A stretch of DNA of 64,000 bases from the NCBI RefSeq assembly GCF_015245355.1, contig NZ_CP063311.1, positions 3,677,179 through 3,741,178 on the forward strand, read 5' to 3'. This document shows positions 38,101-45,623 of the stretch, one piece after another. Below the pieces are notes generated by a model. It had not been told where the DNA came from. It saw only the letters and a list, made by a program, of their open reading frames with translations, and did no database searches. How positions within the stretch are numbered: the stretch's first letter is position 1; each line of letters starts with the position of its first letter. The DNA comes from Anabaenopsis elenkinii CCIBt3563. Lineage in GTDB: Bacteria; Cyanobacteriota; Cyanobacteriia; Cyanobacteriales; Nostocaceae. The position numbers and the translations under genes are program-made.

Positions 38101-38475
38101 GGGTGTTTCATGCCCTTTCATTGCCAGAGTTTCAATAGGGTCTGTAATGGGGATATTACAACGGACATAAATTTCTTGTTCCGTGGCAATTGTAGTTTTC
38201 TTGTCAGGTAAATCAATTTGATACATTTGTGTATCTTCATCCCAGTTACAAATTCGGCCAATTAACCATGTATCTTGGGTTGGTGAACTAATGTAACATC
38301 GAGTTTGAGGCTGAAGCCTAACTTGAGATAAGGAATCTAAAGGTAAAGTTTTTTGGAGGCGCTGACCTCCGGAACAGAAATACTCAACCATTACATTAGG
38401 TTGAGATATCTCAGTTACTTTTCCTACTCCCAAATAGTTTTGTTGTGACTGCACCAATGAACCAACATCAATCAT
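35173..38475 (-). CDS. SNF2/RapA-type helicase, DpdE-like
   Basis: 1100 residues. N terminus: two SH3/Tudor-like beta segments (about 1-105, SLVQSQQNYLGVGKVTEIS and CYISSPTQDTWLIGRICNW). ATPase core 1: IELYPHQVEVVRRVL, Walker A ADEVGLGKTIEAG (181-188), DEAHH (259-263), LLLLSATPV (about 293-301). Core 2 (about 570-700): KIVVFTSFVQSCRQIV, CDRSGEEGINLQFA, LPWSPNQLEQRIGRFDRIG. A SAP-like stretch (YFKIPSSIRRNKAELITRI) lies between the two. The C-terminal 400 residues are unassigned and end in a coiled coil. The family resembles RapA/HepA and also the DpdE helicase of 7-deazaguanine DNA-modification islands. No dpdA, dpdB or restriction gene is in this window. Flanked by gene-free DNA on the 3' side and 146 bp on the 5' side. 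Confidence 0.85.
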   Translation of the reverse strand: MIDVGSLVQSQQNYLGVGKVTEISQPNVMVEYFCSGGQRLQKTLPLDSLSQVRLQPQTRCYISSPTQDTWLIGRICNWDEDTQMYQIDLPDKKTTIATEQEIYVRCNIPITDPIETLAMKGHETPYFHDRRLTFVKSLIQQRAVSHGMRGLISANIELYPHQVEVVRRVLEDPIQRYLLADEVGLGKTIEAGVILRQFLLDEPKKGAVVLVPQYLLPQWQSELENKFYISHFGKRVVVLPVEDIHRINQKANIGCLIIDEAHHIAAMATSRDVAVRQRFESCKNLAHKSDRLLLLSATPVLHHEQNFLAMLHLLDPTTYKLNDLPGFRARVQNCQEIGRVILNLTEVANVDVLKTHLEELRNLLPDDEYVINLLNNLENCLKAKPAQKDEIIRAIRTHLSQTYRLHRRILRNRRAAVEDVIFDRDVTPKAEYDLDERSLDLHQLMEKWRTLAPQEQQYQRIFLLLFLASGTWLGILEQVVTARLTGKTPSQIIPEFPENDLRILTTTPQFPGEEEILQSCLKILRQPVDEGERTENLNTVLLNQLATYFKIPSSIRRNKAELITRIQHRIRRPMPGDVLPKIVVFTSFVQSCRQIVQGLIHSFGTETVVSYQFGETREKVAENLTRFQNNPNCFILVCDRSGEEGINLQFADCFIHFDLPWSPNQLEQRIGRFDRIGSKVGVQSCALIGPYLEESQHNAWYQLLKNGFGIFGQSIASLQFYVDEKLPDLETALFKSSAAGLLAMIDQIQQQITAESFKISQQTALDEIDILDENTSQYFQQLDDYDANHVDIKQAIEGWICDALGFKSVNNPNSAEIKRYQPTTRTLVSLDELKTYFANHNTEQFGTYNRRVANQNSGIKLFRIGEGVIEALISYINWDDRGKAFALWRTDESWDAAAGKEWFGFRCNYVLEANLEAVKQVVASKKLDNYPYETLKRRVDAVFPPVLETIFIDCRNHSISMVEDQSLLNILQRPYKYRKNEQSRDYNLAKERLGVIDAFVKPEQWSDFCYRARNHSLELLLQHHKFMTLHQQYAQIAKEKLNKKLEELQLRLNRQNQDSALVEELQIEKALTPAILEGIHQPKIRLDSVGFIIVSGRNPG

Positions 38476-38621
38476 AGTTACCGTTATCTGAAGATCCTAA
38501 GAAGCAATAGCAGCTCTCCAGACTAGCTTGATCAGCTAAATCTGGCAACGCCAGAAAATTTTCTCTGTGATTTGTAGCTAGAAAGCCTTGTGCAACTGAT
38601 TGATACTGAGGGTCTGAGGCT

Positions 38622-38990
38622 ATGATCAAGTCAGGAGAAAATCAAAGCAGGATGGTAACGATAGTTGTCTTAATGAACACTCTCATGTCACTGTTACTAC
38701 TCTACATAGCTTGGCGAGTGTGGAAACTAAAGCAGTGGATAGGGAACATAGCTGATCAACTCAACACCTATGAACACAATGCTCATGTATTACTGTATCA
38801 AGCACCTGAAAAGATTGATATTAGCCAGGAAAAAATTTATAGCCTCCGCCAAAGAAACCAAAAGCTACAGGTACAAATTCAACAAGTACGTCAAATTATC
38901 AGTCTGCTATTGTTGTTAAAGGGATTCTGGGGTCGTTATTTTGGCGGAATCAGGTTGACATTAAGCAACAAAGTCAAGATTTTGAACTGA
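38622..38990 (+). CDS. small membrane protein with coiled coil, hypothetical
   Basis: 122 residues from the ATG at 38622 (alternative M11). One membrane helix (about 12-31, VTIVVLMNTLMSLLLLYIAW), then WRVWKLKQWIGNIADQLNTYEHNAHVLLYQAPE and a coiled coil (EKIYSLRQRNQKLQVQIQQVRQIISLL). Function unknown. It is the first of three same-strand genes (38622, 39076, 39438), each with an N-terminal hydrophobic segment followed by helices, so they may work as one membrane assembly. Confidence 0.7.
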   Translation: MIKSGENQSRMVTIVVLMNTLMSLLLLYIAWRVWKLKQWIGNIADQLNTYEHNAHVLLYQAPEKIDISQEKIYSLRQRNQKLQVQIQQVRQIISLLLLLKGFWGRYFGGIRLTLSNKVKILN

Positions 38991-39075
38991 TATCCTATCA
39001 GTTTCAATAAATTAGATAAAATGCCTGGAACTTACCAGGGTAAAAATCACACCTAAAAAGGAGAGAAACAATAAA

Positions 39076-39393
39076 ATGTCTGATAACCGTTCTGGAGTAT
39101 TTATTGGCGGTTTCATGCTGGGAGCTGCTATTGGCGCTTTAACTGGGTTGCTGGTAGCCCCGCGGACAGGGCGCGAAACCCGGAGAATTTTGCAAAAATC
39201 TGCTCATGCTATCCCAGACTTAGCAGAAGATTTATCAACAAGTGTACAAATCCAGGCAGATCGTTTCTCTGCGAGTGCCATGCGGAATTGGGATGATACC
39301 TTGGAGAAAGTACAAGAGGCGATCGCGGCTGGTGTAGATGCTAGTCAACGCGAGAGCCAAATCCTGAAGCAGCAACAAGCTAAAAAAGACTAA
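39076..39393 (+). CDS. YtxH domain protein
   Basis: 105 residues. The N terminus NRSGVFIGGFMLGAAIGALTGLLVAPRTGRETRRILQKSA is the YtxH signature: a glycine-rich membrane segment followed by LLxAPxxGxE-R. The rest is an amphipathic helix (VQIQADRFSASAMRNWDDTLEKVQEAIAAG). GGAGAG stands 9-14 bp before the ATG. YtxH proteins are stress-associated in other bacteria; here the role is unknown. Middle gene of the three-gene cluster. Confidence 0.85.
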   Translation: MSDNRSGVFIGGFMLGAAIGALTGLLVAPRTGRETRRILQKSAHAIPDLAEDLSTSVQIQADRFSASAMRNWDDTLEKVQEAIAAGVDASQRESQILKQQQAKKD

Positions 39394-39437
39394 GATTCTG
39401 TTTTCCCGCAATTGTAAAGCTTATATCTGGCATCACC

Positions 39438-39890
39438 GTGATTGATCCCTTATTTTGGTTGGGACTGTCTTTATTATTAGTCGCCATCAGTTTGACTGCT
39501 GTTTTGGTAGCGGCCATACCGACTGTGCACGAGTTAGCACGTGCTGCGCGTAGTGCAGAAAAGTTATTTGATACTCTCTCACGGGAGTTACCACCTACCT
39601 TAATTGCCATACGCAAAACTGGCATGGAACTCACAGATTTAACAGATGATATCAGCGAAGGTGTACAAAGCGCTGGTAAAGTAGTCAAGCAAGTTGACCA
39701 AAGCCTGGATATTGCCAGAAAACAAGTTAAAAATGTGCAAATTAGCACTCGCAGCCTGGTTGTAGGCGTGAAGACTGCTTGGAAGAGTTTTACACGCCCA
39801 AAACCAACCAGACGAGTTGAACGACTAGCAATTAATGAAGCACCAGCAGCAACCTTGAGACAACGAGAAGTTCTCAAGCATAGAGAGTAG
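39438..39890 (+). CDS. DUF948-type membrane-anchored coiled-coil protein
   Basis: 150 residues from GTG at 39438 (MIDPLFWLGLSLLLVAISLTAVLVAAIP). One membrane helix (4-28), then a long amphipathic helix region (TVHELARAARSAEKLFDTLSRELPPTLIAIRKTGMELTDLTDDISEGVQSAGKVVKQVDQSL) of the DUF948 kind, and a basic tail (KPTRRVERLAINEAP). Last gene of the cluster; 44 bp after the YtxH gene. Function unknown. Confidence 0.75.
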   Translation: MIDPLFWLGLSLLLVAISLTAVLVAAIPTVHELARAARSAEKLFDTLSRELPPTLIAIRKTGMELTDLTDDISEGVQSAGKVVKQVDQSLDIARKQVKNVQISTRSLVVGVKTAWKSFTRPKPTRRVERLAINEAPAATLRQREVLKHRE

Positions 39891-39921
39891 GTAGGGAGTA
39901 AGGGGTATGGAACTTCTCAAT

Positions 39922-39937
39922 CCCAGTCCCCAGTCCC
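39922..39937 (+). repeat. heptanucleotide repeat (CCCAGTC), STRR-like
   Basis: CCCAGTCCCCAGTCCC: two units of the C-rich heptamer known as STRR in heterocystous cyanobacteria, in the gap after the DUF948 gene. Confidence 0.6.
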
Positions 39938-40079
39938 TAATTTCCATTTTCATAACTCAGCTTTGCTTAAATCCCTTAGATTAGAGTAAAGTAAACAAGT
40001 GTAAAGAAGTATTAGTTTTCCCATACTCTTTTAAAACAACTTGTTCACTTCTACTGTCTATATTTGTATAAGAACGTCC

Positions 40080-40886
40080 ATGCAGTCTTGTTTTTGGCGA
40101 AGAACCCTGGTATCTATTGCTGTATTTTTACTAGCTGGGTCTATGTGGGTGATGCACTCCTTTCCGGCGTTAGCTTATGATAATCCTGACTTATTACCCA
40201 ACTACCAAACTCCAGTTATAGATTTAGCTAAATCTCTCACAGATGTCCAAGAAGCAGAACTGGTGACAGATTTAGAAAAATTTGAAGGTGAAACTGGTTG
40301 GAAATTGCGAGTATTAACCCAGTATGACCGCACCCCTGGTCGCGCAGTAATTAATTATTGGAATTTGGATGATAAAAGTATTTTGTTAGTTGCTGATGCT
40401 CGTGGAGGTAACATTCTCAGCTTTAGTGTGGGGGATGATGTTTATGAACTTCTACCCCGGACTTTTTGGATAGAATTACAAACACGCTTTGGAAACTTGT
40501 ATTTTGTTCGAGAACAAGGCGAAGACCAAGCCATTTTACAAGCCTTAAATTCAGTTAAGGCTTGTTTGCTTCAGGGTGGTTGTTCCGTGGTTCCTGGACT
40601 CCCAAGAGAACAGTGGATACTGACACTGATTACTTCCGTTGTGGGGGGGATAGTTTGTGGATTTGCAGCTCATCCCCAGAAGAAAGGACAGATTATTGCT
40701 TGGCAATGGGCTTTAATTTTTTCACCTTTGTGGGGAATTTTGTTTATTGCCTTTGGTATTGGACCGGTGGTGACTCGGACGAGCGATTGGTTACCTCTGA
40801 TTCGTAATATCTCCGGTTTTATAATTGGGGCTTTAGTGGCTTACCTGTCTCCGGGGTTCACTCGTTCTTCTAATGCTGAGTCGTAA
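40080..40886 (+). CDS. TPM domain protein (Psb32/TLP18.3-like)
   Basis: 268 residues from the ATG at 40080 (MQSCFWRRTLVSIAVFLLAG); a longer reading to 40041 adds 13 residues. Signal peptide ending SFPALA, then the TPM domain (about 30-165: YDNPDLLPNYQTPVIDLAKSLTDVQEAELVTDLEKFEGETGWKLRV in parts, then LLVADARGGNILSFSVGDDVYELLP). Three C-terminal membrane helices follow (ILTLITSVVGGIVCGFA, WALIFSPLWGILFIAFGIG, ISGFIIGALVAYLSPGF). The plastid relative helps photosystem II repair; a similar thylakoid role is inferred. Confidence 0.85.
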   Translation: MQSCFWRRTLVSIAVFLLAGSMWVMHSFPALAYDNPDLLPNYQTPVIDLAKSLTDVQEAELVTDLEKFEGETGWKLRVLTQYDRTPGRAVINYWNLDDKSILLVADARGGNILSFSVGDDVYELLPRTFWIELQTRFGNLYFVREQGEDQAILQALNSVKACLLQGGCSVVPGLPREQWILTLITSVVGGIVCGFAAHPQKKGQIIAWQWALIFSPLWGILFIAFGIGPVVTRTSDWLPLIRNISGFIIGALVAYLSPGFTRSSNAES

Positions 40887-40935
40887 ATTTATAGTAGATT
40901 TATAGGTGCTGAGTAATAATGGAAATCCTCAGCAC

Positions 40936-41622
40936 TTAGGGTTCTACTCTCGGGCGACGGCGGCGTGGTGTTTCTGGTTGTTTCTTACGCAAGCGGCGAC
41001 TGACTTCACTAAAGAAATCCCTGCGGACATAAGGATAGTCATTCACCCACAAGTCATGACTGGGAATGTATACATCACTGAACTCTTGAATACTGCTCAA
41101 ATCAGAACTGTTGGACATGACAATCATTTCGGCGATTTGACCACGAGCAATAACTTTGTGTGCATTCCGCAGTGGTGCTTGTAACTCTACGGCAAATCCT
41201 GTATTATCACCGATTTCTAGGTTAATTCGTTTTTCGCGATTTTCAACAATTACTAGTTCACCTTTACTGTTGACGGTTTCTTGTTTACCTATTAATTGGT
41301 CTGTAATCCACCAATCAATAATTCGACCCCGAAAAAAGCCGCTGTACTTATAACGGCGGCATTTTGCATTGCGGACACTGGCTTGAAATACGGGATACCA
41401 CAGCCAAAAAAAAGCACCCATTACCCCTATAAAAAATGTAATGGGGCCAAATTCTAGCTTCAACAGTACTTCCCCTATGAGAATTACAGCTACGGCAATT
41501 ACAGAAATTAACAGTCGCTGCAAAAAATTTGAAAATTTACCCGCGTAGTACTGGTATTGTGAGCCAGTAGCAATTAGGGGGATGAGTTGTTCAAATTTTT
41601 TCCGAGTCAGTGGGACTAACAT
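40936..41622 (-). CDS. conserved cyanobacterial membrane protein
   Basis: 228 residues. Two membrane helices near 36-54 (LLISVIAVAVILIGEVLL) and 60-78 (ITFFIGVMGAFFWLWYPVF), then a soluble region with KYSGFFRGRIIDWWITDQLIGKQETVNSKGELVIVENREKR split by short loops, and a basic C-terminal tail (RRLRKKQPETPRRRRPRVEP). Relatives are often labelled phosphate ABC transporter permease, but the topology does not support that. It sits 18 bp downstream of dapB on the same strand, so it is probably co-transcribed. Confidence 0.75.
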   Translation of the reverse strand: MLVPLTRKKFEQLIPLIATGSQYQYYAGKFSNFLQRLLISVIAVAVILIGEVLLKLEFGPITFFIGVMGAFFWLWYPVFQASVRNAKCRRYKYSGFFRGRIIDWWITDQLIGKQETVNSKGELVIVENREKRINLEIGDNTGFAVELQAPLRNAHKVIARGQIAEMIVMSNSSDLSSIQEFSDVYIPSHDLWVNDYPYVRRDFFSEVSRRLRKKQPETPRRRRPRVEP

Positions 41623-41640
41623 AATTACTGAGTTTGAAGG

Positions 41641-42477
41641 TTAGAGGATTTTTTCTAATCCATACACTAAGGACTTTAACTGGGAGATTTTGCGAATTGC
41701 TAACAGCACTCCTGGCATATAACAGGAGCGATCGCTTGTATCATGTCTTAATGTATAAATTTGACCAGGTGCGCCAAAAATAACTTCTTGATGGGCTATG
41801 AGTCCCGGGAGGCGTACACTATGAATTCTGATTCCTTCTGCGGCTAAACTACCTCTAGCTCCTGGTAGTTTTTCTGTCTCTTCTACAACAGCAGCATTAA
41901 AAGGTTTACCGATTTCTCCTAGTAACTGTGCTGTTTGAATTGCGGTACCACTGGGAGCATCAGCTTTTTGGTTATGGTGGAGTTCAATAATTTCTACATG
42001 GTCGAAATATTGGGAAGCTGTGAGTGCAGCTTGTTGTAACAACACTACGCCAATGGAAAAGTTGGGAATAATCAGACAACCGGTACTAGCCTTTTCGGCA
42101 AAGTCGGCTAAGTCGTTGATTTGTTCTGGACTTAAGCCGGTAGTACCGACCACTGGACGAATACCATAGGCGATCGCACTGCGAACATTATCATACACTG
42201 CATCAGGATGGGTAAAGTCTACCATCACCCCTGGAGGAGACTGTCTATCACCAGCTACGTAACCTAGCATAGATTCTAGTTGGTTGGTGATGGGGACTTC
42301 CAACGGTTCGCTTAAACCTACCAATTCACCAGCATCTTGGTCTTGATGTTCTGGACTGGTGTCAATTGCAGCGACTAAGTTTAAATCTGGCGCTTGTGCC
42401 ACTGCCTTAATGACTTCGCGGCCCATTTTGCCTGCTGCACCGTTGACAATAACTGGAATAGGAGCTTGATTCGTCAT
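41641..42477 (-). CDS. dapB: 4-hydroxy-tetrahydrodipicolinate reductase
   Basis: 278 residues. Lysine and diaminopimelate pathway enzyme using NAD(P)H. The nucleotide-binding motif is [19 protein letters not shown] (8-26), the dinucleotide-binding [14 protein letters not shown] follows, then [13 protein letters not shown] and the substrate motif [23 protein letters not shown]. Length is normal. Supplies meso-diaminopimelate for the wall, in line with murI, alr and amiC elsewhere in the window. Confidence 0.95.
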   Translation of the reverse strand: MTNQAPIPVIVNGAAGKMGREVIKAVAQAPDLNLVAAIDTSPEHQDQDAGELVGLSEPLEVPITNQLESMLGYVAGDRQSPPGVMVDFTHPDAVYDNVRSAIAYGIRPVVGTTGLSPEQINDLADFAEKASTGCLIIPNFSIGVVLLQQAALTASQYFDHVEIIELHHNQKADAPSGTAIQTAQLLGEIGKPFNAAVVEETEKLPGARGSLAAEGIRIHSVRLPGLIAHQEVIFGAPGQIYTLRHDTSDRSCYMPGVLLAIRKISQLKSLVYGLEKIL

Positions 42478-42700
42478 GTTTAGAGAAATACTTTATAAGG
42501 CAATTGTAGAGAATTTTCTGATTACTAATGGGTAATTTTTAATTAATGATAGATTAGGAGTGCGTAAATCGTGGTTAGGCAGTCTCAAACTAGCACTAGA
42601 AGCGGCTACAGGTCTTAGCTGTGGGTATACACCACCTGACTACCAATTCCATGGGATAATCAGGATTCCCTTGAAAGTCAGAGGGATTTATGTGACAAAT

Positions 42701-42723
42701 TATATGAGAATGATTATTATATA
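42701..42723 (+). promoter_or_regulatory. putative Zur/Fur-family operator
   Basis: A 23-bp near-palindrome centred on 42712; 9 of 11 arm positions pair. The core TGAGAATGATTATTA (42705-42719) matches the 7-1-7 Fur-family box TGATAATNATTATCA at 12 of 14 defined positions. It ends 4 bp before the ATG of the COG0523-like gene. Overlap with the start region suits repression. Zur is favoured over FurA because COG0523 proteins are typical Zur targets. Confidence 0.6.
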
Positions 42724-42727
42724 AGAT

Positions 42728-43504
42728 ATGAGTATACCAATGATTACCGTTGTTGCTGGCCCGGCTGGTTGTGGCAAAACTACTTGGATTTGTCAACAGC
42801 TAGGTAATACACTGTGTGCGGAAAACGTCATTTATTTTAGTCCTGGAAGTGGGAATGTCCCCATTGACCAAGTACGCCTAAGTGCTGAATTTCCAGAGGC
42901 GAAAGTTTTTACTGATGGACAAGAAGTAGAATTTCTCAACCAACTAGCAGGCGCACAGAAGATTTATATAGAAATAGGATTTTACTTAGAACTAGGAGCA
43001 ATTAACCAAATTATCGGAAATGTACCATACCAGTCTGTAGCAATATTACCATCACAGCTGAAAGATTCGGAATATCACAGCTGGGGAGAAAAAATTGTCA
43101 AAGGGCTAGATATTGAAACCAGTATTGCCCAAAATCAGATTTGGCGATCGCCTGCCAGTGGGGAAATTATCGACGAAGATAGTTTAAATGAGTTTTGGTA
43201 TGAACTATCTCACGGTGCTTATGGTAAAGTCAGCCGTGCTAAGGGAATTTTTGACGTTGCTGATGGTAGGGCGCTATACGCGGATTTTGTGGCGGGTGTA
43301 GGGATAACAGATTTTTTAGAATTAGACTTACCACGCCACTTAGAAGGTAGGCCGCGGCGATTTAGTGGCTTAGAAATTTGGGGACAAAACTTGGACGAGT
43401 CCGCTATGAGAGAAACATTACAAGATTGCTATTTGTCAGACGCAGCGATCGTACAATACCAAGAACAAGTAAAACACATTCTATTTGAGGAGAGTATACA
43501 GTGA
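42728..43504 (+). CDS. COG0523/CobW-like P-loop GTPase, atypical
   Basis: 258 residues. The P-loop VVAGPAGCGKTTWICQQ (11-19) starts the protein. The Walker B-like segment is IYIEIGFYLELGA. The C-terminal half reads AYGKVSRAKGIFDVADGRALYADFV ... RRFSGLEIWGQNLDESAMRETLQDC, in the style of CobW_C domains. Not found: the CxCC metal-binding motif expected after the P-loop strand, and a clear NKxD guanine motif. COG0523 proteins deliver zinc, cobalt or nickel to target enzymes. The gene sits directly behind a Zur-like palindrome and its TGA overlaps the next start (GTGA), so it is coupled to the phosphoesterase that follows. Confidence 0.75.
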   Translation: MSIPMITVVAGPAGCGKTTWICQQLGNTLCAENVIYFSPGSGNVPIDQVRLSAEFPEAKVFTDGQEVEFLNQLAGAQKIYIEIGFYLELGAINQIIGNVPYQSVAILPSQLKDSEYHSWGEKIVKGLDIETSIAQNQIWRSPASGEIIDEDSLNEFWYELSHGAYGKVSRAKGIFDVADGRALYADFVAGVGITDFLELDLPRHLEGRPRRFSGLEIWGQNLDESAMRETLQDCYLSDAAIVQYQEQVKHILFEESIQ

Positions 43505-44313
43505 AAATAGCAGTCATGTCATGTATTCATAGCAACTCTCAAGCCTTAGATGCCGTCTTATTAGACATAGACCGGCAAAAAGCTGATAGAATTTTTTGTT
43601 TAGGAGATTTAGTAGGCTATGGTCCTGATCCCAATGGGGTAGTTACCCAAATTCGTTCTCTAAATATCCCCACCTGCGTAGGCTGTTGGGATGAAGATAT
43701 AGTAGAAGGCTTGAATGCTTGTGATTGTAGTTACCCCTCCTTATTAGCTGAGAAACGGGGAAAAATTGCTCACGAGTGGACAAATAAAGAAATACATCCA
43801 GAACACCGAGAATTTTTTGCCCAACTACCCCACAGTTTACGTCAAGAAAATTTAGCTTTCGTTCATGGTAGCCCCCACAGTAATCACGAGTACCTGTTAC
43901 CAGAACTTGACGCTTTTTCTGCATTAGAGCGGGTAATGTCCACAGATGCTGATGTGCTTTTTTGTGGACATACCCATGTACCTTATGTCCGTGATTTAGA
44001 TGCAAGTAGTTTACAAATTCGTGTCCAAGGACAGGAAAAAATAGCGGAAGAAATCAGCTTTAACACCTCTTTGAAAAGGATTATCAATGTTGGTTCTGTA
44101 GGGGAACCGCGACATGGGCGCCCTAATGCCACTTATGTAATTTACGACACAGAGACACAAGAGGTGAGTTTGCGGGAAGTACCTTATGACTATCACAAAA
44201 CCTGTGCTGCAATTGTTGACAAGGGTTTACCAAAAATATTTGCTTGGCGTTTAGCCCAGGGTTTGGAATTTGCGGAAAGGGCTGATGACCCGACTCATGT
44301 TTGTACTCGTTAA
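43501..44313 (+). CDS. metallophosphoesterase-fold protein with Cys-substituted metal site
   Basis: 270 residues from GTG at 43501. YfcE/MJ0936-like layout: motif I reads MSCIHSN (usual SDIHGN), motif II CLGDLVGYGPDP, motif III VGCWDED (usual GNHD), motif IV FVHGSP, motif V FCGHTHVP. The motif I aspartate is Cys8 and the motif III asparagine is Cys62, with His replaced by Trp63. His10, Asp36, His122, His157 and His159 remain. This would change a two-metal Mn/Fe site toward thiolate ligation, which fits zinc. Substrate unknown. Translationally coupled to the GTPase gene before it. Confidence 0.82.
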   Translation: MKIAVMSCIHSNSQALDAVLLDIDRQKADRIFCLGDLVGYGPDPNGVVTQIRSLNIPTCVGCWDEDIVEGLNACDCSYPSLLAEKRGKIAHEWTNKEIHPEHREFFAQLPHSLRQENLAFVHGSPHSNHEYLLPELDAFSALERVMSTDADVLFCGHTHVPYVRDLDASSLQIRVQGQEKIAEEISFNTSLKRIINVGSVGEPRHGRPNATYVIYDTETQEVSLREVPYDYHKTCAAIVDKGLPKIFAWRLAQGLEFAERADDPTHVCTR

Positions 44314-44334
44314 AATCTAAAATCCAAAATTTGT

Positions 44335-45093
44335 ATGACTAAGTGGGCAATTTTAAGCGGAATTGAAGGAAATTTGGCAGCCTATGAGGCCGTCATGGCT
44401 GATATTAAACGTCAGGCTAATGTGGAAGCGTTGTATATTTTAGGTGATTTAGTAGGGCCTAGGCGCGAAACTGAACAGTTAGTCAAACGGGTGCTGACTC
44501 CCCGGAGCGGAGAACTAGAACCACTGATTTGTAAAGGTTGGTGGGAAGAACAATGTTTGATTCTGCATGGACTGGGAGGAAGTAGCGAACCTACAGAATT
44601 GATGGCGAAATATGGGGGAGAAACAGTTCAATTGCTCTGGGAATGCGTTTCCCGTCCCATGGCACAATGGTTAATGAAACTAGACTTTGGTTTCTTTGAA
44701 CTTGATTGTTTGTTAATTCACGGTACAACGGTAGCAGTTGACGAGGAACTTACCCCAAACACTTCTCCAATTCAAATGCTAGACCGCTTGTCAAGAATGC
44801 AAGCTAATAATTTGTTTTGTGGTCGTTCTGGTTTGGCTTTTCAATATCAGCTACAAGCTGGGTCAATTACCACGGGAGTCACAACTCTAGATAGTCCAGC
44901 ATCTCCCCAAACTGTGCAAATCTCAGAGCGTCAGGTTATCGGGGTGGGTAATGTTGGCAAAAAGCCAGGGGAAGCAATTTATACTCTATATAATTCAGGG
45001 ACGAATCATGTAGAATTTAAAACAGTCCGTTATGGGCTGGGTAAGGGTTTTCAGTCCCGGTCGGATGTTAAAGCTCAAATAGCTAGTAACTGA
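44335..45093 (+). CDS. metallophosphoesterase-like pseudoenzyme
   Basis: 252 residues, 21 bp after the previous gene and clearly its diverged relative. Motif I reads LSGIEGN (Asp and His replaced by Gly and Glu), motif II ILGDLVGP is kept, motif III is KGWWEEQ in place of GNHD, motif IV LIHGTT is kept, motif V is FCGRSG in place of GHTH. Most metal ligands are gone, so catalysis is unlikely; a regulatory or scaffolding role with the active paralogue is one possibility. Its TGA-TAA region abuts the convergent gene (45094). Confidence 0.75.
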   Translation: MTKWAILSGIEGNLAAYEAVMADIKRQANVEALYILGDLVGPRRETEQLVKRVLTPRSGELEPLICKGWWEEQCLILHGLGGSSEPTELMAKYGGETVQLLWECVSRPMAQWLMKLDFGFFELDCLLIHGTTVAVDEELTPNTSPIQMLDRLSRMQANNLFCGRSGLAFQYQLQAGSITTGVTTLDSPASPQTVQISERQVIGVGNVGKKPGEAIYTLYNSGTNHVEFKTVRYGLGKGFQSRSDVKAQIASN

Positions 45094-45513
45094 TTAAGAA
45101 CTCTTTTCGGCGCAACCTTCCAAAACCATATCCCTTTGAATAAAAAGTGCGGAGTAAGGATATAAGTTATCTGACATTCCATCGCTACAAGCATCAACTT
45201 TTCTAATAATTAACATAGTGTTGCTGTTGTTTTGCAGTTTATAGACTCTTACCGTGTCTGGGAGACGTCCATCAGCGGACAATGGTATGACATAAGGAAA
45301 TGTTTGCTTTTCCCCCCTGTCAAATGAATAATAGACAATTCCAGTGTGGCTGACCTTGACACTCCAAAATGGTTCAGTACCAAAAGCTTGAAATTCCTCA
45401 CTATCGGGGATAGTAATTCTAGGGATAAGTCGAATATTGTTATTATTAATACTTATATTTGGGACGTAAGCAGTTAGTCCCAATAACAAACTGTAAAATA
45501 TCCAATTTTTCAA
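45094..45513 (-). CDS. COG3650-type exported protein
   Basis: 139 residues with a short signal-like hydrophobic N terminus (MKNWIFYSLLLGLTAYVPNI). The core motif EEFQAFGTEPFWSVKV and the C-terminal ACSDGMSDNLYPYSALFI ... VLEGCA are typical of COG3650 proteins, with two cysteines likely forming a disulphide. Function unknown. Convergent with the phosphoesterase-like gene, with no gap between the stop codons. Confidence 0.75.
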   Translation of the reverse strand: MKNWIFYSLLLGLTAYVPNISINNNNIRLIPRITIPDSEEFQAFGTEPFWSVKVSHTGIVYYSFDRGEKQTFPYVIPLSADGRLPDTVRVYKLQNNSNTMLIIRKVDACSDGMSDNLYPYSALFIQRDMVLEGCAEKSS

Positions 45514-45623
45514 AACAAATTACCTCTAATTCTCAAGTAATTATGTCTCAAGCAGAATTACTGTAGCTGTAGCCCATGGGGTGTACAAATTTTAAGTTTA
45601 CTATTGATTTACTCGAGTTACTT

